A stretch of 64,000 nucleotides of DNA, from positions 558,001 to 622,000 of the forward strand of contig NZ_JNXG01000002.1 in NCBI RefSeq assembly GCF_000717025.1. Reading direction: 5' to 3'. The notes under the pieces were generated by a model. The model was given only the letters and a program-made list of their open reading frames with translations, was not told the DNA's origin and searched no databases. Shown here piece after piece: positions 46,065 through 54,336 of the stretch. The DNA is from Streptomyces atroolivaceus (GTDB lineage: Bacteria > Actinomycetota > Actinomycetes > Streptomycetales > Streptomycetaceae). The translations under genes were made by a program, and so were the position numbers. Numbering within the stretch: position 1 is the first letter of the stretch; the number at the start of each line of letters is the position of its first letter.

Positions 46065-47354
46065 ATGGGCCAGACCTTGACGGGGCTGCTCAAGGCGGTG
46101 CGGGCCAGGACCGGGCAGGGCGGCACACCACGGCCGGAACCCACGGCCGCTCTGCGCCTGTGCGGCGACTACCTCGCGGACCTCGCCGCCGGCGGCGCCC
46201 TGGGCGACGCCGGCCGGACCGGGCTCGTCTCCGCCATCGGCGGCCTCACGACGGCCTCCGGGACCGGCGGGGACGGACTGTTCGACGCCCTGCTCCGCAC
46301 CGGGCAGCGGGCTCTCGAGGCCGGCGGGGAGGCCGAGACACGACTCGCCCTGGACATCGCCGTCGAGGCCACCGCGCTGCGCTCCAGGTCCAAGGGCGCC
46401 TGGCGGCTGCGCGGGAACGCCCTGGACGCGCTGGGCCGACGGGACGAAGCGGTGCAGGCGTACGAACGGCATCTCGCGCTCCAGCAGAACCCGGCGTCCG
46501 CCGAGGACGTCCGGCGCCGGATCGCAGCCCTGAAGGACCTCCGCGCCTGTCTGGAGGAGGCCGCGGAGCTGCTCCCCGGTGAGGACGGCACGGCCCTGCG
46601 GGCGCTGCACAACGCCCCCGCCGGACAGGCGCGTACCGTCTTCGCCGAGATCGTGCGCCGGCACACCGCCGAGGGCGGCGGCATGGCAGATCCGGCCGTC
46701 CGCCGCCTCACCGCCCGGTACGCCGCCTACCGCCGGCTGCTGGACCGGGACAGGATGGCCGACCCCCTGCTCGGCGGCGCGGAGCCGGTCGGGGTCTCCG
46801 GACTCCGCCGCACGGTCGCCGGCCGGTCCGTCTGCCTCGTCGCCGGCGCGGCCCGGATCGCCGACGAGGAACGGGACCCGGACGGCCCGCTCGGCAAGCT
46901 GATCGACGGGTACGACCTGGTGGTGCGCTGCGACGCCCTGCCGGCCGCCGCCCCCCGGACCGACGTGCACGCCGTCACGCTGCGCGGGGACACCCCGTGG
47001 ACCGGCCCCGCCTGGGGCCACCGGGCGGGCACCCGCCTCGTCTTCGGTGACCCGCTGGCGCACTGGCGCCGGTCGCTGCGCGCCCGCCTGGCCGCGGGCG
47101 CCCAGGACCGCGTCGGCGACGCCTCGCTCCGGCGTCCCCTGGACGATCCGGCGCTGCTCGGCGAGGACGGCTGGGGAACCCGGACCACCACCGCGTTCAC
47201 CGTCCTCCGGCTCCTGTACTTCCTGGACGCCGCCGACCGCCTGGACCTCATCGGTTTCGGACTGCCGGGGCAGCTGCTGCCGCGCGAGCGGGAGTGGGTC
47301 GCGGCCCGGGCGACACATGAGGACGAGACCGAGATGAGGACCGCGCTGCGATGA
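46065..47354 (+). CDS. TPR protein fused to a GT29-type sialyltransferase domain
   Basis: 429 residues from ATG 46065. Helical TPR-like region about 85-225 (RRDEAVQAYERHLALQQNP). C-terminal part carries eukaryote-type sialylmotifs: an L-like motif about 253-310 (SVCLVAG, GPLGKLIDGYDLVVRCDA, RTDVHAVTLRGDTP), an S-like motif about 370-400 (GTRTTTAFTVLRLLYFLDAA then DRLDLIGFG), and His418-x4-Glu423, the VS motif with the catalytic His. Inferred to transfer a nonulosonic acid from CMP. GT29 was long thought animal- and plant-specific; bacterial members are rare. The stop overlaps the next ATG by four bases. Confidence 0.82.
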   Translation: MGQTLTGLLKAVRARTGQGGTPRPEPTAALRLCGDYLADLAAGGALGDAGRTGLVSAIGGLTTASGTGGDGLFDALLRTGQRALEAGGEAETRLALDIAVEATALRSRSKGAWRLRGNALDALGRRDEAVQAYERHLALQQNPASAEDVRRRIAALKDLRACLEEAAELLPGEDGTALRALHNAPAGQARTVFAEIVRRHTAEGGGMADPAVRRLTARYAAYRRLLDRDRMADPLLGGAEPVGVSGLRRTVAGRSVCLVAGAARIADEERDPDGPLGKLIDGYDLVVRCDALPAAAPRTDVHAVTLRGDTPWTGPAWGHRAGTRLVFGDPLAHWRRSLRARLAAGAQDRVGDASLRRPLDDPALLGEDGWGTRTTTAFTVLRLLYFLDAADRLDLIGFGLPGQLLPREREWVAARATHEDETEMRTALR

Positions 47355-49762
47355 ACACTCCCGCCGAACCCGCCGCAGAGAGACGGAACGGGCCCGCAGC
47401 CGGCCCCGGACAGGGAGATCCGGCGGCCGGCCGGCACGAAGGCCCGGCCGTCGTGGCCGACGACCGCCGTGCCCTCACGGGCAGGCGGAGGATCGCCTTC
47501 GCCGCCTACGCGGACGAGGACCGGATGCCCGGCGTCCTGGTGTTGCTGCGAAGCCTGGCACTGGCGGACCCGGCCGTCTGCGAGGACTTCCTCCTCCTGC
47601 ACCCCGGACTGCCCGACTCCGCGTTCGACGCCGCCCGGCGGCTGCACCCGCGCATCGTCCCGCGCACCGCGGACAGCCGTCTCGACGCGTTCCGGGCCTC
47701 CGGCTACGACACCGTCGTCGTCCTCGGCCCCGGCATGGTCGTCCTCGGCTCCCTCCTGCCACTGCTGGCCCTCCGTACCGGAGTGGCCGCCGTGCCGCAG
47801 CCCGGCCCCGCAGGCGGACGGACCGTGCGGGACGACGGGCTCCTCGTGATCCAGCGCCAGGACGTGACGGACGCCGTGCTCGAGGCGCTGGACGAGGGTG
47901 GCGAGGACGTGGTGGACCGTGCGATCGGGGAGGCGGGGCTCCTCGAACCGCTCGGCTCCCGCTACGACTTCCCGGCGGGCCGGCTGTACGACGACGCCCC
48001 CGTGCCCGCGAGCACCGTCGTCCTGCACTTCGAAGAGGACCTCTCCGGAGAGGAGCCCGCCCACGGCGGCCCGGCGCGTGAGGCGCGCGAGCGCTTCGAG
48101 ATGGACGACGAGGAGTTCCGCTCCGCGTACCGGGCCCTGCCGGGGCCCAACCATCCCGAACTGCTCCTGCACTGCGCCCTGCCGTTCCCCGAAGGCGGGC
48201 GTGCGCCGGTGGACCTGGTCCGTCAGGTCGCCGAGGTGCACAGGCAGCAGGGCCGCTACGACGAGGCCGTCGCCCTGCTCACCGCCGCCGTGGCGGACCG
48301 GCCCGACCTGCCGCGCTGCCACGAGACGCTGGGCATCAGCCTGATGGCCCTGTCCCGCTACGAGGAGGCCGAGGCCCATCTCCTCCTGGCCACCGTGTCA
48401 CCGGACTTCGCCGCCCGTGCCTACGGTCAGCTCGCCCGACTCGCCTGGCTGCTGGGCCGGACCGAGGAAGCGCACGCGTACGCCCGGGAGGGGATCGACG
48501 CCGACCCCACCGACGGCAACTGCCATGCCTGGTTCGTCCGTACGAGCCCGGATCGGGGCGCAGTCCCCTCCGCCGGTCCCGCGCCCGCAGGGGAACAGCT
48601 CGCCCACGTCGCCCTGTTCGCCGACGGTCAGGAGAACGCCGGTGACAAGGTGCTCCCCGAAGCCGTGCGGATGTGTTTCGGTTCCGACACCGGCCCCGCC
48701 CGCTGGCACGAACGTTCCGTGCACCGTCTGGTCGACGAGCCCGCGCTGGAGGAGCTGAACGCCCGGCGCGGCATCGTCGTCGGCGGTGGCGGGCTCTTCC
48801 TCCCGGACACCGCGCCCAACGGCAACAGCGGCTGGCAGTGGAACATCGCCGACGACGTGCTGGCCCGGATCACCGCGCCGCTCGCCGTCTTCGCGGTCGG
48901 ATACAACGTCTTCGACGGCCAGCGCTACCGCCGGGAGCGCTTCGCGGAGAGCCTGCGCGCCCTGGTCGGGAAGTCGGCCTTCTTCGGGCTGCGCAACCAG
49001 GGCTCCGTGGACCGGGTCAGGGAACTCCTGCCGGAGGAGCTGCGGGACCGGGTGCGCTACCAGCCCTGCCCGACGACCGTGGCCCGCCACCTCGACCCCG
49101 GCCTCGACGACGGTGCGGGGCGGGACGACACCGTGCTGATCAACTGCGCCTACGACCGCGCCGGTCTGCGCTTCGGCCACGACTACGGCCACTTCCTGGC
49201 CGAGACGGCCGCCGCCGTGCGCGCCATCGGTGAGCGTGCCGAGGTCCGCTACGCGGCCCATATGCCGGCCGACGAGAAGTTCGTCCACGACCTGCGCAGG
49301 GAACACGGCACAGCCCTCCCGGTGGAGCCGCTGTACCTGTTCTCCAACGACCGCATCCGCGCGCTCTACCGGCGCACGCGCCTGGTGATCGGCATGCGCG
49401 GGCACGCGGGGATGATTCCCTTCGGCTGCGGCACGCCGATCATCAGCCTCGTCTCCCACCCCAAACTCGCCTACTTCCTCACCGACATCGACCGCCCCGA
49501 GTGGGGCGTCTCCGTCCACGACCGGTCGCTGGGCGCCCGCCTCGCCGAGCGGGCGGCGGCCGTGCTGGACGACCACGGGGCGGCCGTGGCCGACGTGCAC
49601 GGCCGGCAGGAGCACCTGTGGTCGGTGACCCGCGCCAACCTCGCCGAGCTCCAGGGCCTGTTCGGGCTTCCGGACCCCTTCCCCGAAGGCCCGCGTGTCC
49701 CCGGCCCGAGGACCGCCGGGCCGGCACGGGGCCTTCACCTGCCCGACACCCGGACGAAGTGA
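47351..49762 (+). CDS. Three-part protein: GT8-like, TPR, polysaccharide pyruvyltransferase
   Basis: 803 residues; ATGA overlap with the TPR-GT29 gene. N-terminal domain about 45-270 has the GT8 layout (RIAFAAYADEDRMPGVLVLL, VVVLGPGMVVLGSLLPL), but the metal-binding DxD of GT8 is Gly-Pro-Gly (126-128), so it is likely inactive or altered. TPR-like helices about 285-395 (RQQGRYDEAVALLTAAVADR, RYEEAEAHLLLATV). C-terminal PS_pyruv_trans domain about 425-760 (DGQENAGDKVLPEAVR, GIVVGGGGLFLPD, GMRGHAGMIPFGCGTPIISL). It would add ketal-linked pyruvate from PEP to a sugar of the polymer. Confidence 0.82.
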   Translation: MNTPAEPAAERRNGPAAGPGQGDPAAGRHEGPAVVADDRRALTGRRRIAFAAYADEDRMPGVLVLLRSLALADPAVCEDFLLLHPGLPDSAFDAARRLHPRIVPRTADSRLDAFRASGYDTVVVLGPGMVVLGSLLPLLALRTGVAAVPQPGPAGGRTVRDDGLLVIQRQDVTDAVLEALDEGGEDVVDRAIGEAGLLEPLGSRYDFPAGRLYDDAPVPASTVVLHFEEDLSGEEPAHGGPAREARERFEMDDEEFRSAYRALPGPNHPELLLHCALPFPEGGRAPVDLVRQVAEVHRQQGRYDEAVALLTAAVADRPDLPRCHETLGISLMALSRYEEAEAHLLLATVSPDFAARAYGQLARLAWLLGRTEEAHAYAREGIDADPTDGNCHAWFVRTSPDRGAVPSAGPAPAGEQLAHVALFADGQENAGDKVLPEAVRMCFGSDTGPARWHERSVHRLVDEPALEELNARRGIVVGGGGLFLPDTAPNGNSGWQWNIADDVLARITAPLAVFAVGYNVFDGQRYRRERFAESLRALVGKSAFFGLRNQGSVDRVRELLPEELRDRVRYQPCPTTVARHLDPGLDDGAGRDDTVLINCAYDRAGLRFGHDYGHFLAETAAAVRAIGERAEVRYAAHMPADEKFVHDLRREHGTALPVEPLYLFSNDRIRALYRRTRLVIGMRGHAGMIPFGCGTPIISLVSHPKLAYFLTDIDRPEWGVSVHDRSLGARLAERAAAVLDDHGAAVADVHGRQEHLWSVTRANLAELQGLFGLPDPFPEGPRVPGPRTAGPARGLHLPDTRTK

Positions 49763-49812
49763 CTGTTCACCTGACCGGAGTTCAACCGCGCCCCTCGCGT
49801 TCATAGCCTTCG

Positions 49813-50913
49813 ATGACCATGCCTTCCTCTGTCTCCCAGGCCGGCTCCCCTGCTCCCGCGCAGACCCCGCAGCCCGCCCCCGAACCCCGCCCGCACCGCG
49901 AACACCGGTACGACATCGACCTGATCCGGCTGCTCTGCTCCGTCGGCGTGATCCTCTGCCACACGGGCTCCGCGTTCGTGAACACGGCGGGCCGTGAGGC
50001 AGCGAACGGACCCGGCACCTACTGGGCGGGTCTGGTGGCGGACTCGGCGGGCCGCTTCGCGGTCCCGCTGTTCTTCGCGATCGCCGGATGGGTCGTCCTC
50101 GTCGGAGCCCCGGTCCGGGACGGCCGGCAGCTGTGGCAGCGGATCGTCCGGATCCTGGTGCCGCTCGCGGTGTGGACGGTGCTCTACGTGGCATGGGGCC
50201 GGCTGCGCGACACCAACGACGCACCGGCCGGTGAGCTGGGGCTCGACGCGCTGTTCGCCTCGGTACGCCCGGCCTACCACCTCTGGTACCTGTACGCGTA
50301 CATCCCCGTGATCATGCTCCTCGCCTTCGCCGCCCTGGTGAAGTCGGGCAGGCGCCCCTGGGGCCTCGGTGCCGCCCTCCTCGTCCTGGGTGCGGCCCCG
50401 TCCCTGTTCGGCGACCTGGCCCGGGTCACGGACCTCGAACTGCCGCGCTTCGGATGGGGCTTCGGCCCGTACCAGCTGATCTACGCGGTCCTCGGAGCCC
50501 TGCTCCTCGCCCTGCCCGCCGGGACCTTCGGCAGGCGGAGCCTGTGGTGGCTGCTCCCGGCCGGCGTCTTCCTGGCCGCGGTCATCACGTACCAGCACGA
50601 GGTGCACTACGCGATCCCGTACGCGAGCGTCCTGGTGGCCCTGTTCAGCGCGGGCGTGCTGCTCTCCCTGCACCGCCTGCGCGTCCCCGACCGCGTGCGT
50701 CCCGCCCTGACCCGCCTGGCGGGCGCCTCGTTCGGCGCGTACATGATCCACGTGCTGGTGCTGGGCGTCCTCACCGACGTGCTGGTCGACGCCGATCTCA
50801 CCCTGCCGGTGGCGGCGGCCCTGGTGCTCGCCGTCACCGCCGCCACGACCGTCCTCTCCTTCGGCGTCGCCGTGCTGTGGACCCGCCTGGGGCTGACGCG
50901 GCTGCTGGGCTGA
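49813..50913 (+). CDS. Membrane O-acyltransferase (acyltransferase-3 family)
   Basis: 366 residues from ATG 49813; a second ATG at 49819 suits a leaderless start better (TAGCCT -10 at 49804-49809 with TTCAAC 17 nt upstream). About ten helices; DIDLIRLLCSVGVILCHTG carries the family's catalytic His (R...H motif), and FAVPLFFAIAGWVVL follows. Members acetylate sugars of polysaccharides from acetyl-CoA across the membrane. In this cluster it probably O-acetylates the nonulosonic polymer. A GTTCACCTGAC element lies just upstream. Confidence 0.9.
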   Translation: MTMPSSVSQAGSPAPAQTPQPAPEPRPHREHRYDIDLIRLLCSVGVILCHTGSAFVNTAGREAANGPGTYWAGLVADSAGRFAVPLFFAIAGWVVLVGAPVRDGRQLWQRIVRILVPLAVWTVLYVAWGRLRDTNDAPAGELGLDALFASVRPAYHLWYLYAYIPVIMLLAFAALVKSGRRPWGLGAALLVLGAAPSLFGDLARVTDLELPRFGWGFGPYQLIYAVLGALLLALPAGTFGRRSLWWLLPAGVFLAAVITYQHEVHYAIPYASVLVALFSAGVLLSLHRLRVPDRVRPALTRLAGASFGAYMIHVLVLGVLTDVLVDADLTLPVAAALVLAVTAATTVLSFGVAVLWTRLGLTRLLG

Positions 50914-51162
50914 GCCCCGGCGGCGAAGCTCTGCGCGCGGCGGGACCTGTACCGGTGCCGTCGGATGACGGGTGTGCCATCTCGGCAACAGCGGCCAGGC
51001 GAAGACTGCCTGGGTTGGGCAATGAGCCGAGGCCACGCACGGGGGAGGATGCAGCCGCCGGGGATGTGGGGGCGCCCGGGACCTGATGCCGGCTCAGGGC
51101 CCGTGCGAGGCGTCCCGACCTCCGGACTCTCCGACCGCTCATCGACCTGAGGTGTGTCTTCC

Positions 51163-51765
51163 ATGAGACTGACCCGCGCGGCGCTGGCCGTGACCGCAGG
51201 AGCCCTCGCTCCGGCCCTTCTGCTCGCCACCCCCTCCCTCGCCGCAGATGCGGCCCCGTCGCCCGTCACCGCGTCGGTGGCGAAGGACGCGTCCGGCTCG
51301 GACTCCCCGTACGACTCCATGTCGCTGACCGAGCTGCGCATCGAGGTCTTCACGGTCCTGGGTGACCCCGGCACGGGTCCCAGCGTGCGCGAGGAGGCGG
51401 TGAAGGCGCTGGAGACCGATACGGCGGAGGCGCTGCGGTACTTCCTGAAGACCGGACGCGGGATCGCGCAGGTGACGGACGACCGCGTGGCGGTGTTCAC
51501 GGTCCTGGGTGACCCCGGCACGGGCCGGGCGGTTCATGAGGCGGCCGTGAAGGCGCTCGAAGCCGATACGGCCGAGGCGCTGCGCCACTTCCTGGAAACC
51601 GGCCGCTGGGACGCGCAGGAGGTGGACGACCGCGTGACGGTGTTCACGATCCTGGGCGCCCCCGGGACCGGAGAGGCCCTGCGGGCTGCGGCGATCGCCG
51701 TGCTGGAGGAGGGTTCCCGGGCCGCGCTGCGCCACTTCGTCGAAGTAGGACAGTACGAGGTGTGA
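51163..51765 (+). CDS. Secreted ALF-repeat protein
   Basis: 200 residues from ATG 51163 (GAGG upstream). Signal peptide (MRLTRAALAVTAGALAP, cleavage near SLAADA at about 30). Three 49-residue repeats follow, each with VFTVLGDPGTG (or VFTILGAPGTG), AVKALE and AEALRHFLETGR, the ALF (Ala-Leu-Phe-rich short helical) repeat found in Streptomyces surface proteins. At DNA level 29 identical bases recur 147 bp apart (from 51349 and 51496). It sits inside the wall-polymer locus and may bind wall or polymer; no enzyme site is seen. Confidence 0.88.
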   Translation: MRLTRAALAVTAGALAPALLLATPSLAADAAPSPVTASVAKDASGSDSPYDSMSLTELRIEVFTVLGDPGTGPSVREEAVKALETDTAEALRYFLKTGRGIAQVTDDRVAVFTVLGDPGTGRAVHEAAVKALEADTAEALRHFLETGRWDAQEVDDRVTVFTILGAPGTGEALRAAAIAVLEEGSRAALRHFVEVGQYEV

Positions 51766-51795
51766 CCTCCCCCGAGGCCTGCGCTTCGCGTCGTC

Positions 51796-53148
51796 TCAGC
51801 TCCCGGCTCCCCGCCTCAGCGCCCGCGCCCGCCGGGCCAGTCTGCGCAGCGTGGCGTTCCGGCGGACGAAGGAGAGACGGGCGGGGACGACGCCGGGGAG
51901 GGCCAGGGAACCGAGGCGGCGGCGTTTGAAGTAGCGCCAGGTCCGGGCGTTCAGATGGGCGGAGAGGTAGCGCTCGGCCGCCGGGCGGAGGTCCGGGCGG
52001 ACGCGCGGCTGCATGGCGAAGGCCACGGCCGGCAGCAGGCCGCCCAGGGCCTCCGCCACTGTCGCCTCGGTCAGCGGTGACTGACCGGACACGGCGGCGG
52101 GTTCGGCCAGGTCGGGCAGCAGGGCGTCGGTGATCGTGACGGGGATCCGCGCGGGGTTCTCGTACGGGGTGAGGCGCTCCAGCAGGGTTCCGGTCCCGGT
52201 CCTGGCCACCGGCAGGCCGTAGAGCGCCGCCGCGGTGAGCAGGGCCGTCGACGAGCGGCCGACGACGAGCGCGGGGCGAAGGCGCTCGTAGAGGACCTCG
52301 GCCAGGACCGGGGCGCCGGGCAGGCCGGAGTCCGGCACCGTCAGTCCGACCCCGAGGCGTGCGGCCTCCGCCCGTACGGCCGGGGTGGCGGTCACGGGGC
52401 CGTGGTGGTGGGGGTGGACGAGAACGAGGTGGGTGTGGCCGAGGGCTGCCGTGGAGCGGACCGTCCGCAGGTGGAGTTCCTCCTCCTCGGCGGCGGGCAG
52501 CGTCCCCGTCCCGGGGAGAAGCAGGATGGCTGCCCCCTCGGGTGCCCCGGGGTCCGGCGCGGCGTCGGCCAGTTCACCGAAGACCTTCCGCAGGGCCGCG
52601 GTGGGCAGTGGGCGGGGTACGGTGCCGAACTCCCCCAGCAGCAGCGGTTCCAGGCCCGGGAGCAGGCCGGGGTGGAGGAGGTGCCGTACGCGGGTGCCGA
52701 CCAGCGGCGGGACCTTGCCCCCGGTCGGGCCGTATCCGGTCAGGCCGGACGCGTACACGGTCACCGGACCGCCGGTGAAGATCTGGGCGACGGCCTGGGA
52801 GGGGCCGGTGTGCGGGGATTCCAGGACGAGTTCGACCTCCTCGTCCCCGAGGCCCCACGCGCGGCGCAGGTGCCGCTCCCACAGGGGTACGTCGTCGGCG
52901 CGGGGGGTCCAGGAGCCGGGGTGCAGGGGGAGGACGGCGTCGTTCCAGGAGCGCACCTCGTCGAAACGGGTGCGCAGCCGTCCGAATCCGGGCAGCGTCT
53001 CGGCCGGAGCCGCCGCCTCGGGCACCGCCCTGGTGTCGCAGAGCAGCAGGAGGCGGCGTCCGGAGTCCCCGAAACAGCCGGAGTCGACCGCCGCGGCGAG
53101 CACCGCCGTACCGTGGAGGCCGGAGGCGACGAAGATCTGGATGGTCAC
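51796..53148 (-). CDS. Second polysialyltransferase-like glycosyltransferase, altered acidic motif
   Basis: 450 residues from GTG 53148, overlapping the upstream GT2 stop by four bases (GTGA). Clear paralogue of the protein at 44662: opening TIQIFVASGLHGTAVLAAA, YASGLTGYGPTGGKVP, LVHPHHHGP (His-Pro kept) and GRSSTALLTAAALYGLPVAR, with the same RTWRYFKRRRLGSLALPG end. The Asp of YADG is Ser134 here, so the acidic-Gly motif is lost; catalysis may use another residue or be absent. Coupled to its GT2, it forms an inverted copy of the cassette at 43693-46008. Confidence 0.82.
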   Translation of the reverse strand: MTIQIFVASGLHGTAVLAAAVDSGCFGDSGRRLLLLCDTRAVPEAAAPAETLPGFGRLRTRFDEVRSWNDAVLPLHPGSWTPRADDVPLWERHLRRAWGLGDEEVELVLESPHTGPSQAVAQIFTGGPVTVYASGLTGYGPTGGKVPPLVGTRVRHLLHPGLLPGLEPLLLGEFGTVPRPLPTAALRKVFGELADAAPDPGAPEGAAILLLPGTGTLPAAEEEELHLRTVRSTAALGHTHLVLVHPHHHGPVTATPAVRAEAARLGVGLTVPDSGLPGAPVLAEVLYERLRPALVVGRSSTALLTAAALYGLPVARTGTGTLLERLTPYENPARIPVTITDALLPDLAEPAAVSGQSPLTEATVAEALGGLLPAVAFAMQPRVRPDLRPAAERYLSAHLNARTWRYFKRRRLGSLALPGVVPARLSFVRRNATLRRLARRARALRRGAGS

Positions 53149-54128
53149 GCGGCTGCCGCTCCCCGGGTGGTGGCGGACCGGCGGCGCAGCCTGCGCAGCA
53201 CGGTCGCCCGTTCGGTGTCCATGGAGTCCAGGACGTCGTCGAGTACACGCTGGGGCATGTTTCCGAGAGCCGCCGAACACAGAGTTCTCAAAGTACGGGC
53301 CACGGACGGTTCGAATTTCCCGACGGAACCGATGTGGTGGGAAATGACGGCGCAATACGTCCGCACCGCTTTCGGCATCAGGGTGTCCGCGTCGCGGTCC
53401 GCAGCGGTCTCGGACATCACCTGGTCATAGGCCCGGATGAAATCCAGCTGGCGTTCGTCGCCGATCTGGGTGAGGGAAGAGGCGACGCCCCGCCGGTAGA
53501 AATGGCCCAGTGTTCCCAGCACCGCGAAGGATTCCGCCTCCCGGTGCAGCCGCCAGATCCACGGCCGGTCCTCCGCGGTGCGCAGCCCGTCCGTGAAACG
53601 CAGCAGCCCCCGGTCCAGCAGGCTGCGGTGGTAGAGCCCCGCCCAGGCGAACGCGTAGTCGACCGAGGTGGTCCGGCCGGCGGGCAGGATCGCGTCCCGG
53701 GGGTCGCCCACCACTCCCCGCAGGCCGTGCGGGACGCGGCGCACCGTGCGGGACGTACCGGTGACCTGGACGTGGTCCGTGCGCACGAACGCGCAGCCCA
53801 GGGCCTCGGTCCGGGCGAGCAGACCGGCGTAGTGGCCGGGCGCGACCCAGTCGTCGCCGTCCAGGAAGGCGATGTACTCGCCGCGGGCCGCGGCCAGACC
53901 GGTGTTGCGGGCCGTGGCCAGACCGGCGTTGCGCTCGTGTCTGTGGACGACCACCCCCTCGATGTCGTCCTGGGCACGGCGCAGGAGGTCCGCCGTCCCG
54001 TCGGTCGAGCAGTCGTCGACGAGGATGAACTCGAAGTCCCCGCGGGTGTTGGCCCGCAGGCTTCCGAGCGTGTCGGGGGCGTATGCCTGGACGTTGTAGA
54101 ACGGCACGATGACGGAGAGCTTAACCAC
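53145..54128 (-). CDS. Family 2 glycosyltransferase, paralogue of 43693
   Basis: 327 residues from GTG 54128. An earlier GTG at 54137 overlaps the TAGCGT -10 box, so the leaderless GTG seven bases after the box is preferred. GT-A features: VKLSVIVPFYNVQAYAPDTL, LVDDCSTDGT, NAGLATARNTGLAAARG, FLDGDDWVAP; then DRPWIWRLHREAE and FYRRGVASSLTQIGDERQ as in the paralogue. A 12-residue imperfect duplication is visible at DNA level near 53885-53930 (GCGGGCCG..GCCAGACCGG). It is coupled to the second polysialyltransferase-like gene. Confidence 0.92.
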   Translation of the reverse strand: MVKLSVIVPFYNVQAYAPDTLGSLRANTRGDFEFILVDDCSTDGTADLLRRAQDDIEGVVVHRHERNAGLATARNTGLAAARGEYIAFLDGDDWVAPGHYAGLLARTEALGCAFVRTDHVQVTGTSRTVRRVPHGLRGVVGDPRDAILPAGRTTSVDYAFAWAGLYHRSLLDRGLLRFTDGLRTAEDRPWIWRLHREAESFAVLGTLGHFYRRGVASSLTQIGDERQLDFIRAYDQVMSETAADRDADTLMPKAVRTYCAVISHHIGSVGKFEPSVARTLRTLCSAALGNMPQRVLDDVLDSMDTERATVLRRLRRRSATTRGAAAA

Positions 54129-54135
54129 CCGCGTC

Positions 54136-54212
54136 ACGCTAGGGGTGGCCCCGGCATTTGCCTTGACCCCCGCCCGTACGGAAAGTGAACGGCGCGCGGC
54201 AGAAAAGTGAAC
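54136..54212 (-). promoter_or_regulatory. Phased GTTCAC repeats (Pho-box-like) and leaderless -10 of the second GT2 gene
   Basis: On the minus strand GTTCACTTTTC (54212-54202) and GTTCACTTTCC (54190-54180) are 22 nt apart. The gap from the proximal repeat to the TAGCGT -10 (54141-54136) is 38 nt, identical to the promoter at 43585-43661. The -10 is followed by seven bases and the GTG at 54128. The region is shared with the divergent DUF6716 gene, which has its own -10-like TAGCTT (54324-54329) seven bases before its GTG. Confidence 0.65.
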
Positions 54213-54336
54213 CCGCCCGAATTCGAAGGCGTTCTCACCCTCCGGCGGGCCGAATCCCCAACCGTCGACCGGCTGTTAACCATCTGTTGCCACCGCGTTG
54301 GGCCGCGGATCGAAATGGCTTCCTAGCTTTTACGAC

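Noticed and set aside
54231..54245. GTTCTCACCCTCCGG as a Pho-box unit for the DUF6716 gene
   Set aside because: The core is GTTCTC rather than GTTCAC and it is not in 11-nt phase with the other repeats.
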